DNA of 64,000 nucleotides from assembly GCA_039030395.1 (NCBI GenBank), contig JBCCEF010000001.1:118258-182257 (forward strand), read 5' to 3'. This document shows positions 33,184 to 40,948 of this stretch, piece by piece. The notes under the pieces are model-generated. The model did not search any database. It had not been told where the DNA came from and saw only the letters and a program-made list of their open reading frames with translations. The translations under genes were made by a program, and so were the position numbers. Numbering within the stretch: position 1 is the first letter of the stretch; each line of letters opens with the position of its first letter. This DNA is from Acidobacteriota bacterium. Lineage in GTDB: Bacteria; Acidobacteriota; Thermoanaerobaculia; Multivoradales; JBCCEF01.

Positions 33184-34363
33184 ATCCCAGCACCTTTCCG
33201 TCGCCGAACTGAGCCGGAGGTACGCCTTCCCGAAGGACTTCGACGGCAGCGGCGAAACCCTCGGCATCATCGCCATGGCCGGCGGCTATCACCGGTCGGA
33301 CATCGAAGCGATGTTTCGCTCGATCGACCGGCCGATGCCCGAGCTGATCGACGTCGGTGTCCCCAGCCCGGACGGCCGGGGCGCAAACCGCCCGTCCTCG
33401 ATGGCCGACCTCGCGGCCCTCGCGAAAGCCTTACGCGCCGAGCAGGTGCCAACCCAGCTCGACGCCCTTGCCACCCTCGAAACGACCATGGACGTGCAGC
33501 TCGCCGCGGCCTTCGCACCGGGCGCCCGGGTAGTGGTGTACTTCGCGCCGGCGCGCCAGCCGGCGGGCCTCTATTACACCCTGCTGACGGCAGTCCACGA
33601 CAGCGTGAACCGACCGTCGGTGCTGTCCATCTCCTGGGGTTGGCCGGAGCCGCGGAAGCTGGCGGACTCCGCCGAGCTCCAAGAGATCATGGTGGGTGCC
33701 CGCGAACTGTTCGATCTGGCCCGCAGTCGCGGCATCACCCTGTGCGCTTCTTCCGGTGACACGGGGTCCGGAGATCCGGCCGAGGGCGACACGCCGAAGG
33801 CCGGCGAAGGCCGCTTCCCCGGCGCCGACTGGGTCCAGTTTCCCGCCAGTAGCCCCTACGCCTTGGCCTGCGGCGGAACGACCCTCGACGGTTCCAGCGA
33901 ATCGAGCTGGAACATTCGCCTGGCGGGCCACTCCTATGCCAGCGGCGGCGGCGCATCGCGCGCCTTCGACCGGCCGACCTGGCAGCAGGGCGTGATCGGC
34001 GACGCCCTCGGCCCGCGGGGGCGCGGCGTACCGGATGTCGCCGGCCTCGCCGACCAGCGTTTCGGTTCGACCTTCTTCGCCGGCGGCGAGACCCTAGGCT
34101 CCGCCGGTACCAGCGCCGCCACTCCGCTTTGGGCAGCCCTGATCACCCGCCTCAATCAGGCCCTCGGCACCCGCCTCGGGCACTTGAACCCGCGCATCTA
34201 TCGCCTGGCGGCGGCGGACCCCACCCTTTTCCGGGACGTCATCGCCGGCACCAACGGCGAGTTTCAAGCCAGCGATGGCTGGGATCCGGTCACCGGCTGG
34301 GGCAGTCCGCATGGCGAACGCCTGCTCGAGGCCCTGCGCGAAGATCTCCAGCAACACCCCTGA
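33173..34363 (+). CDS. S53 (sedolisin/kumamolisin) serine-carboxyl peptidase without propeptide
   Basis: 396 aa from TTG at 33173. The catalytic glutamate and aspartate are in ATLETTMDVQLA (ExxxD), the oxyanion aspartate in CASSGDTGSGDP, and the nucleophile in SAGTSAATPLWAAL. The calcium site typical of the family is at the end (FRDVIAGTNGEF, GWDPVTGWGSP). S53 enzymes cleave proteins at acid pH and are normally secreted with a propeptide of about 200 residues. Here the sequence starts directly with the catalytic domain (LSRRYAFPKDFDGSGETLG), with no signal peptide. The start overlaps the LysM gene. Confidence 0.85.
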   Translation: MKTESQHLSVAELSRRYAFPKDFDGSGETLGIIAMAGGYHRSDIEAMFRSIDRPMPELIDVGVPSPDGRGANRPSSMADLAALAKALRAEQVPTQLDALATLETTMDVQLAAAFAPGARVVVYFAPARQPAGLYYTLLTAVHDSVNRPSVLSISWGWPEPRKLADSAELQEIMVGARELFDLARSRGITLCASSGDTGSGDPAEGDTPKAGEGRFPGADWVQFPASSPYALACGGTTLDGSSESSWNIRLAGHSYASGGGASRAFDRPTWQQGVIGDALGPRGRGVPDVAGLADQRFGSTFFAGGETLGSAGTSAATPLWAALITRLNQALGTRLGHLNPRIYRLAAADPTLFRDVIAGTNGEFQASDGWDPVTGWGSPHGERLLEALREDLQQHP

Positions 34364-34508
34364 AAGTCAGTTGTACCCGCCAGTGCACTGACCGAGCATC
34401 GAACCCTTGTACCAAATCGCGCCGGAGCCTGCAGGACGAGGCGGCGGGCGGAATGAACCTTCGCCTGCCGGGGACGGGGGTGAACGCCGAGAAGAATTTC
34501 GCGGCGCG

Positions 34509-34529
34509 AGGGGGGCGCCCAGCCCCCCT
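34509..34529. terminator. GC-rich hairpin between convergent S53 and mscL genes
   Basis: AGGGGGGC, loop GCCCA, GCCCCCCT: a perfect 8-bp stem between the two stop codons. There is no T-run, so it may act as a bidirectional terminator or merely mRNA 3'-end protection. Its core (AGGGGGCTGGGC on the minus strand) recurs at 39074 and 40943. Confidence 0.45.
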
Positions 34530-34572
34530 GAGAAAGAAAGCCGGAAGACTGCCGAGAGAATCCGCGAAGCGG

Positions 34573-35004
34573 CTACTCGGCAGAATCTCCAGCCAGGTTG
34601 TCGCGGATCTCCCGCAGCAGCACTACCTCTTCGGACGGCTTCGGCGGCTCTTCCGGTGCCTCTTCTTCCTGGCGGCGAGCCTTGTTCATCGCCCGCACCA
34701 TCATGAAAATCACGAAGGCGATGATCGCGAAATCGAAGATCGTTTGCAGAAACATGCCGTAATTGATGGTCGGCGCGCCGGCTTCGGTGGCGGCCGCCAG
34801 AGATTCGTAGTTCTCGTCCCCCAGGTTGATGAACAGACTGCTGAAATCCACGCCGCCGAGCATCTTGCCGATGGGCGGCATGATGACGTCGTTCACCAGC
34901 GAGCTGACGATCTTGCCAAAGGCACCGCCGATGATGATGCCGACGGCCATGTCGATGGCGTTTCCCTTCACCGCAAACTCCTTGAACTCACTCATCAATG
35001 ACAT
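34573..35004 (-). CDS. mscL: Large-conductance mechanosensitive channel
   Basis: 143 aa, the usual MscL length. N-terminus [19 protein letters not shown] leads into TM1 with the conserved [21 protein letters not shown], then a periplasmic loop, TM2 ([19 protein letters not shown]) and the charged C-terminal bundle ([14 protein letters not shown]). It opens under membrane tension to release osmolytes. Start chosen at 35004 because GGAAGGAG stands at ideal spacing. Single-gene unit. Confidence 0.95.
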   Translation of the reverse strand: MSLMSEFKEFAVKGNAIDMAVGIIIGGAFGKIVSSLVNDVIMPPIGKMLGGVDFSSLFINLGDENYESLAAATEAGAPTINYGMFLQTIFDFAIIAFVIFMMVRAMNKARRQEEEAPEEPPKPSEEVVLLREIRDNLAGDSAE

Positions 35005-35050
35005 TCCAATCTCCTTCCCGCTGCGCGGGGGTTGTTGACGGCAAACCCTG

Positions 35051-35161
35051 CTAGAAGTTCAAGACCAGAGCCAGCGCGAGGACGGTATCCAGATCGTCCA
35101 CTTCGACCCGCACCGCCCCGTCGACGGTGTGGGTCTCCGGCGTTGAAAGCGGCACCTCCAT
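35051..35161 (-). pseudogene. Possible remnant: C-terminus of an outer-membrane beta-barrel protein
   Basis: A 36-codon frame (reading MEVPLSTPETH at its start and [12 protein letters not shown] before the stop) is preceded in frame by a TAG. The alternating hydrophobic pattern ending in a terminal Phe is that of the last strand of an outer-membrane protein (BAM signal). No upstream part of such a gene is visible, so it looks like a decayed gene end. A chance short frame is possible. Confidence 0.3.
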
Positions 35162-35238
35162 CACCGCCGGCTAGTGGTCGTAGAGCGCCTGCAGACTACC
35201 AGCCTCCGGCGACGATCCCGACGGAGCAGGAAGGCGCA

Positions 35239-36210
35239 TCAGGAACCGGCGTGGGCCGTCGAATCCAAGGCGGCGGAGAGGGCCTCGGACAACGTCTCGG
35301 CATCGTCGGTGGTAGCGAGTCCATAGCCCAAAAAGACCAGCGCCGGACGGCTGCGCAGCATGAGCGGCACGACCAGAGCGTCCAGCCGCTCTTCGCCGAG
35401 CGGCCCGGCGAGGTCCCGCGGAAGGCCCACTTCACCCCGTTCCGGGCGGCCGTCCGCCACCACCCGGGCGAAGACCGAAAGTTCATCGAGGGAGATCCGC
35501 AAATCGCGCACCCAAAGATCGCCGTTGGGCAGGCCAGAATGCCCGACGCCTCGCAGCTCCCGACCGGCCCGCTCGAGCAAAAGAACGCTGTCGCACAGTT
35601 CGCGACCCGCCACCAACAGCCGCGAAACCAGCTCGCCGGTCACCTCCGGCGGAGGGGTATCCTCCAAGATCTTGCCCAAGGTCGCGCGATGCGCCTGATC
35701 CTTCATCTCATCGATTCGCGCCAAGGCCTGGTCGACCAGTTCGTCCGTGGGCAACCCCTCGCGCACCAGAAAGTCGACCACATCCACCGCCACCTCACCG
35801 CGCGCCGGAATGTCCATCGACTCGAACTTGAACACCCCGCGCCGCCACCCGAACATCTCCTCCAGCACCTTCTCGATCTGTTCCCGCAGCACCGATCGGA
35901 CGGTCTCTTCGTCAATCGCTGCCATCTCGACCAAAACGGTGCCCAAGCGGATCTCTTCCGGTGACTGACTCTGACGGACCAACGCTTCCTCCAGGGTGGA
36001 GCGATCGATCAATCGGCGCATCAGCAGGATGGACCCGAAGGCCTCCCGCGCCGAGTGAGTCGCTCCGTAGATCACCTGCCCGTGGCGCAGCACCAGCAGT
36101 CCGAAGCCCTCCGCTAGGCGGACGGAGAGCTTTCCGGACAGGCGGTGAGAAGCGATGACCTGGAGAAAATGAGGCAGAGTGATGTCTTCGAGTCGACCTG
36201 AGAGGCTCAT
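35239..36210 (-). CDS. DUF4388 (PATAN-type) domain protein
   Basis: 323 aa from ATG at 36210. The first 80 residues (LSGRLEDITLPHFLQVIAS, GKLSVRLAEGFGLLVLRHG, GSILLMRRLIDRSTLEEAL) fit the DUF4388/PATAN domain seen in proteins of two-component and motility networks of myxobacteria and acidobacteria. The following section (RSVLREQIEKVLEEMFGW, GVFKFES) continues that pattern. The C-terminal 120 residues resemble a GAF-like sensor without clear ligand residues. Likely cytoplasmic signalling; the partner is not known. The upstream 100 bp are unusually A/T-rich and probably hold its promoter. Confidence 0.7.
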   Translation of the reverse strand: MSLSGRLEDITLPHFLQVIASHRLSGKLSVRLAEGFGLLVLRHGQVIYGATHSAREAFGSILLMRRLIDRSTLEEALVRQSQSPEEIRLGTVLVEMAAIDEETVRSVLREQIEKVLEEMFGWRRGVFKFESMDIPARGEVAVDVVDFLVREGLPTDELVDQALARIDEMKDQAHRATLGKILEDTPPPEVTGELVSRLLVAGRELCDSVLLLERAGRELRGVGHSGLPNGDLWVRDLRISLDELSVFARVVADGRPERGEVGLPRDLAGPLGEERLDALVVPLMLRSRPALVFLGYGLATTDDAETLSEALSAALDSTAHAGS

Positions 36211-36343
36211 GTCATCCGTCCCGGGAAGAGTGCTTTTCAGCAAGATTAAGAATCAAAAATTCAACATAATTGAAGATTTTTACGGCAGATGATAGCGGCC
36301 AAAAAGAAAGTGCTCAAGGGATATCGAACCGGCGCCGGCGACC

Positions 36344-38971
36344 CTACCGCCAGCGCTCCGGCGGCTCGGTGGCGTCCAACAGCGGAGCGAAGAACAGGGC
36401 GTTCAGGTACAGCTTGTTGGTACCGAACCAGAAGCCCCGGAAGTTCGCTCGGCCGGCCAGGCGGACGACGGTGCCGCGCCCCACCCGCTGAGCGACCAGC
36501 GCCGGGGTCCCGGCGAGCTGGCGCTGGCGCTCCTCGGAGGCATAGCCGGCAAGTAGCGGATCCGAGGTGTAGCGCACCGGCGCGGCGTAGGGGTCGCTTC
36601 CCGCTTCGAGCACCGCCGTGCCGCTGCGAAACACCGGCAGGCGGCTGGCGCGGTAGCCGAAGACCAACGGGTGGGTGAGATCCAGCTCCGTCTCGAAGAT
36701 CGCTCCGGAGATGCGCTCCGCCTGGCGCTCCTGGTCAAACTCGGCGTAGGCCCGCCAGCGGGAGTCCTCGTCCCCGCCGCCGGTCTCACCGCTCAGTCCT
36801 TCGGTCTCCAGGGTGAGGAGGGAGTCGCCGGCCCAGGCGGCGGCGCGGCCGGACGCCACCACCACCCCGCCGCGGCGCACCCAGCGCAGGATCGCCGCCA
36901 GGGTGTCCTCGTCGATCCTTCCGTATTCGCCGTCAACCATCAGCAGATGGGTGAAGCGGTCGAGATCCAGGTTGCGCAGCCGCTCCACCTCCACCAGCGG
37001 AAGTTCGATCCCCATCCGGTGGTCCAGGAGGTGCCAAATCTCCCCCGCGGCATAGCCCGAAACGCCGGGACCCACCAGCAGCAGCGGCTTCGGGGTTTTC
37101 AAGGGGCGCGACTGCGGACTGCCGAGATCGATGCCGTTCGGGGTCAACCCGGACGCCACCGGGTGGATGGCGACTCCGCCCTCCCGGGCGAATCGGCGCA
37201 TGTGTTCGGTGAGGGCCGGACTGGCGCCGGCCGTCGGCACCACCACCGTGCCGGCGGCGAAGGCGCGGCGGCCATCGGGGGTCTCCGCCTCGAACGGGCG
37301 CTTCGCCACCCGTGGCCGGTAGCCGCCGCGCTGCAGGGCGTAGACCGCCGCCGGCGCGTAGTAGCCGGACCAATCGATCAGGTAGGCATAGGGGCTGGAC
37401 GCCGCCACCGGTGCTTTCGACGCCGCTTTCAGGGCGCTCGAAGTCACCGCCTCCCCGAGCAAGTTCTTCGCCCACACCCGACGCCCGAGGCCCGCCTCCG
37501 GCAGCCCGAAAGCGAGCGGCAAGGTCCAGGCGGAGATGTCGTAGAAGGTGGAGTCCTCGAAGGCGGTGCGTTTCTCAAACAGCGCCTTGATCAGCCGGTA
37601 GCGGTCCTGCTCCACCGGCACCAGGAAAGCGCTTTCGGGTGCGAAGCGGTCGCCCCCCACCTCGATCCCTCGCGCCAGCCGATAGACCTCGATGCCGTGC
37701 CCCTCCAGGATCTCCACCAGGTGCCACGCCCGGGCCGGATCGCCGCCATCGCCGAAGACATAGCCGCCGAGGGCGTCGCGGCTGGCCGCCGCCCGGCTGC
37801 CGCGATCAAACTCCCGCCGGTACTCGTGCAGCGCCTCGCGCTTGGCCCGCCCCGCATCGATCATCGACAGGGAAGTCAAAAACTGATTGTGGACGGCGAA
37901 GGGAAAGGTCAGCGTGCCGTTCTCAGTGTCCCGGCGATGGCCGCGCACGCTCGCCTGTTCGAACAACACGCCGAGGCCGCCTACCAGATCCGGATAGGTC
38001 GAGCCCTTGCCGGGATAGAAATCGTCAAACGTCTCCTCGGAGAAATACAGCCGGCCCTCCGCATCTAGAGCCTCGGCGTGAAAGGCCGCGATCTCGCGGG
38101 TCAACTGCAGGTTGCGATCCGGGGTCAACGGGTTCTGGCGACTGGGCACACCGGGCTGGAAGAAGTAGGTCTGGTCCGAACCCATCTCGTGGTAATCGCC
38201 GGACAGGTCCGGTCGCCAGCGCCACAGGGTCTTCACCCGGTGGACCGACTCCGGGTGCTGGAGGAGCAGCCAGTCGCGGTTCAAATCGAACCAATAGTGG
38301 TTGGTGCGGCCGCCGGGCCAAACCTCGTTGTGCTCGCGGTGGATGCCCCGCCCCACCGGTTGCCGGCCGCGGTGCATGTTGGCCCAGGTGGCGAAGCGGC
38401 CGAGGCCGTCGGGGTTGAGGCAGGGATCGATCAACACCACCACCTCGTCGAGCAGGGCTTCAATCTCCGGCCCGCGGGCCGCCGCCAGGTGGTAGGCGGT
38501 CAGGAGCGAAGCGTTGGAGCCGCTGGCCTCGTTGCCGTGGATGCTGTAGCCCAACCACACCACCGCCGGCGCCCCTTCAGGCGGTCCGTCGGCGGCCAAC
38601 CGGGCGGTGCGGATCTCTTCCAGCCGGTCCTGGTTCGCCGCCGAGGTGAGGGTGACCAGCACCTGCGGCCGCCCCTCGTGAGTGCGCCCCTGGAGGTCGA
38701 TGCGCACCCGGTCCGAACGCGACGCGAGCACCTCCATATATCGAACCAGGGCCTCGGGCGTCACGTGCCAGGTGCCGACCTCCCAGCCGAGAATCTCGGC
38801 CGGCGGCGGAATCTCCGGGTCGTACTCCACTCCGGCCGGCAGGTAGTGGGCCAGGGAGACAACCTGCGGCGCCACGGCCTTCGCGGGCGTGGCAAAGGAC
38901 GGCAGGTGGCCGCAGAAGGCGGCAAAGCCGGTGAGGCAAAAGGCCGCGACCGGCCTGGCGAATCGAGACAT
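36344..38971 (-). CDS. Secreted M14 family zinc carboxypeptidase
   Basis: 875 aa with a signal peptide (ARPVAAFCLTGFAAFCG...FATPAKA). The M14 zinc site is HGNEASG (His and Glu, near residue 145) with the third ligand in SGDYHEMGS (about residue 260); the general base is the Glu of LFEQAS (about residue 337). LNPDGLGRFATWANMHRG is also typical. The large C-terminal part (residues about 400-875) includes a GATase-like stretch (LLMVDGEYGRIDEDTLAAIL, VRRGGVVVASGR), as in many bacterial M14 proteins of this size. Role: degradation of external peptides in the periplasm or outside. Confidence 0.88.
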   Translation of the reverse strand: MSRFARPVAAFCLTGFAAFCGHLPSFATPAKAVAPQVVSLAHYLPAGVEYDPEIPPPAEILGWEVGTWHVTPEALVRYMEVLASRSDRVRIDLQGRTHEGRPQVLVTLTSAANQDRLEEIRTARLAADGPPEGAPAVVWLGYSIHGNEASGSNASLLTAYHLAAARGPEIEALLDEVVVLIDPCLNPDGLGRFATWANMHRGRQPVGRGIHREHNEVWPGGRTNHYWFDLNRDWLLLQHPESVHRVKTLWRWRPDLSGDYHEMGSDQTYFFQPGVPSRQNPLTPDRNLQLTREIAAFHAEALDAEGRLYFSEETFDDFYPGKGSTYPDLVGGLGVLFEQASVRGHRRDTENGTLTFPFAVHNQFLTSLSMIDAGRAKREALHEYRREFDRGSRAAASRDALGGYVFGDGGDPARAWHLVEILEGHGIEVYRLARGIEVGGDRFAPESAFLVPVEQDRYRLIKALFEKRTAFEDSTFYDISAWTLPLAFGLPEAGLGRRVWAKNLLGEAVTSSALKAASKAPVAASSPYAYLIDWSGYYAPAAVYALQRGGYRPRVAKRPFEAETPDGRRAFAAGTVVVPTAGASPALTEHMRRFAREGGVAIHPVASGLTPNGIDLGSPQSRPLKTPKPLLLVGPGVSGYAAGEIWHLLDHRMGIELPLVEVERLRNLDLDRFTHLLMVDGEYGRIDEDTLAAILRWVRRGGVVVASGRAAAWAGDSLLTLETEGLSGETGGGDEDSRWRAYAEFDQERQAERISGAIFETELDLTHPLVFGYRASRLPVFRSGTAVLEAGSDPYAAPVRYTSDPLLAGYASEERQRQLAGTPALVAQRVGRGTVVRLAGRANFRGFWFGTNKLYLNALFFAPLLDATEPPERWR

Positions 38972-39008
38972 GGTGAATCCCCTGAAGTGAAAATCGTCGG
39001 CGGCGATG

Positions 39009-39063
39009 CTAGCAGGGCAGCTGAAAATAGGCCGCAGGCCTATTCTTTCAGCAGCCCTGCTAG
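39009..39063. repeat. Long imperfect inverted repeat (hairpin)
   Basis: Arms of about 26 bp: the left arm starts CTAGCAGGGCAGCTGAAA and ends ATAGGCC; the right arm is its complement with one mismatch (A/T) and a two-base insertion, around a three-base loop (GCA). It lies between the M14 start and the LCAT stop, just beyond the 5' side of the M14 gene. It could be a terminator for the LCAT transcript or a small repeated palindrome. Confidence 0.6.
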
Positions 39064-39095
39064 CTCATTCCTCAGGGGGCTGGGCACCCCCTCAC

Positions 39096-39117
39096 CCGAA
39101 AACACCAATGTTTTCGG
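39096..39117. terminator. Perfect 9-bp stem hairpin downstream of the LCAT-like gene
   Basis: CCGAAAACA, loop CCAA, TGTTTTCGG. It is next to a copy of the AGGGGGCTGGGC element (39074-39092), in the 264-bp gap between the LCAT-like and M14 genes (both minus). The T-stretch on either strand is short, so terminator function is tentative. Confidence 0.4.
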
Positions 39118-39235
39118 CCTCACCTCATCCTCGGCACCTACGGCGCCGCCTCGCCCTTTGGGCTCGGTCGCAGGGGGCGCATCACAGTAAGGGCGCGTTC
39201 AGCGGCCTCCTGCCTGGGCCTGATCGCACTCCGGA

Positions 39236-40744
39236 TCAGTGCCGGGAATCGTCCCGCGGCAGGCGCATGGGGTCGCCGGGCCGCGGTTCTTCGAGCAGCC
39301 AGTAGAGAAGATTGTCCGTGAAGGCCGCGTCTTTGGTGATCCGCAGGTGGCTCTCGAACAGGAAAAGGGTGTCTTCCCAGTGGATCGGGGAAATCAAGCG
39401 CGGACTCCAGGGGCCGGCCTCGCGCTCGTCCATCAGGGCACTCGACCGCAGCACCTTGCCGTCGCCCGGGCCGTAGGCGACGGTTTTGAGTTCGCTGGGT
39501 CGCGTCACTTCGACGGTACGGGCGGTGGCTTCGGCGTCGCCGGCGATCAGCAGCAACTCCACCCCCGCCGGCGGCCGCGCCGGGCGATCGAGGGCTTCGG
39601 TGAACGCCCGGGCCGAGTCCAGAGAGCGGCGCAGGTGATCGAGGGCGATGCGCCGGCGAACCTCCGGCTCCGGCACCTGCGGCAGGATGGCCTCGAGCAC
39701 GTCCGCCTCGCGCGGGTCCGCCAGGCCCCAACCCTCGCGTTGCCAAAGCTCGACGTCGAACAGATCCGCCACCGCCTCACCGTCCACCCTCACCGATCCG
39801 AAGCGGCTGCGCGGCAAGAGTTCGTAGCCGGAAGGGTAGGTGCCCAGCACGGCCGCTCGGTAGCGCGGGATGAGAGGCGCGAACTTGCGCCCGTTCAATA
39901 GCTGTTCCAGGGCTCCCACGGCACCGGCGTTGGGCGGCGCCACCATCACCGCCCGCTCCACCCACTCGGCACCGGCCCAGGTCAGCGGCGGAAGGCTGCC
40001 GTCCTCCGGCAGCGGCGCGCCGCCGTAGCGCAGAAAGTAGCGGGCCATGACGGCGCCCATCGAGTGAGCCACCAGGTCGAACTTGACCTCCGCATCGGCA
40101 ATGCCGTAGCGCGCCTCGATCTCCGCCTGCACCTGGAGCCGGGTCTCAGCCAGGAACTCCTCGAACCGGCGCGCCGTCTCGACGTTGCTGCGGCGCCAGT
40201 CGTAGGGGAACTGGAAGCAGGTGAAGTGTCCTTCGCCGTAGTCCAGCACGTCCAGGGCGCCGTCGATGTCCCGGTACCCTCCGACCCCAAGTGCTTCGAG
40301 AATGTGGTGGTAAGCCTTGAATTCGAGCGGTAGGCCGAGGAACTTGATCTCTACCCGGTCGAGCACGCCTACCGCCTCCACCTCGTCGCGCAGTTCCGCG
40401 AAGGGCACCCCCTCGGCCATTGGCAGGGCGGAGAGGCGCATCCCCTCAGGGTCGTCACCGCTCGCCCAATCGCCGCCGATGGTGCCCCACACCGGCCGGC
40501 CCGTCACCCGGTCTTCGAGGCGCGATCCGGTGAGGCCGGGGATGACCACCACCGGATTGCGCAGCGGCGAGGCATGGCGCGCCGCCCGGCCGTAGATGGC
40601 CGAAAGATCCGGCTCCGGAGCCGCCCACGGGGAACAGCCCGCTACCCAGACGACAGCCAACACCAAGACGCTCGACCGCACGAGGCGACTCGGTGATGTC
40701 CAGAGAGCGAGACAGTGGGTAGCCATCATTCGGAATCTTTGCAT
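39236..40744 (-). CDS. LCAT-like (PF02450) acyltransferase/lipase lipoprotein
   Basis: 502 aa from ATG at 40744 with a lipobox (LVLAVVWVAGC). The oxyanion region NPVVVIPGLTGSRLE and the nucleophile elbow DLVAHSMGAVMARYFL (Ser near residue 228) define a lecithin:cholesterol acyltransferase-like hydrolase; the acid is probably in the later GPGDGKVL and the His in the C-terminal ESHLRI region. It would act as an anchored lipase or acyltransferase on the periplasmic side or outer membrane. An in-frame ATG lies a few codons downstream (MATHCLALW). Its neighbours are other exported hydrolases. Confidence 0.75.
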   Translation of the reverse strand: MQRFRMMATHCLALWTSPSRLVRSSVLVLAVVWVAGCSPWAAPEPDLSAIYGRAARHASPLRNPVVVIPGLTGSRLEDRVTGRPVWGTIGGDWASGDDPEGMRLSALPMAEGVPFAELRDEVEAVGVLDRVEIKFLGLPLEFKAYHHILEALGVGGYRDIDGALDVLDYGEGHFTCFQFPYDWRRSNVETARRFEEFLAETRLQVQAEIEARYGIADAEVKFDLVAHSMGAVMARYFLRYGGAPLPEDGSLPPLTWAGAEWVERAVMVAPPNAGAVGALEQLLNGRKFAPLIPRYRAAVLGTYPSGYELLPRSRFGSVRVDGEAVADLFDVELWQREGWGLADPREADVLEAILPQVPEPEVRRRIALDHLRRSLDSARAFTEALDRPARPPAGVELLLIAGDAEATARTVEVTRPSELKTVAYGPGDGKVLRSSALMDEREAGPWSPRLISPIHWEDTLFLFESHLRITKDAAFTDNLLYWLLEEPRPGDPMRLPRDDSRH

Positions 40745-40948
40745 GCCAGCAAGAACTGCGGCGGGCGCAAGGCGCACCTTACAGCAGTTCTTTCGCAGGA
40801 GCGAGCGATTCGGATGGCTCGTCGGCGCACGGGTGAGCACCGCGAAGCGCCAAAACGAGGCGAACTTCCACCCAGAGCAACAAAGGACAAAGAGACACTT
40901 CTTGGAGGCTAGAGGGCGGTCCCGCGCGGGCGCCCAGCCCCCTTCGAA
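40745..40948. other. Intergenic region with hairpin and third copy of the GC-rich element
   Basis: A 9-bp inverted repeat (AAGAACTGC at 40751-40759, GCAGTTCTT at 40784-40792) stands just upstream of the LCAT start. Near 40924-40943 the minus strand reads AAGGGGGCTGGGCGCCCG, a copy of the element at 34509 and 39074, right after the M3 peptidase stop. No coding sequence seen. Confidence 0.4.
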
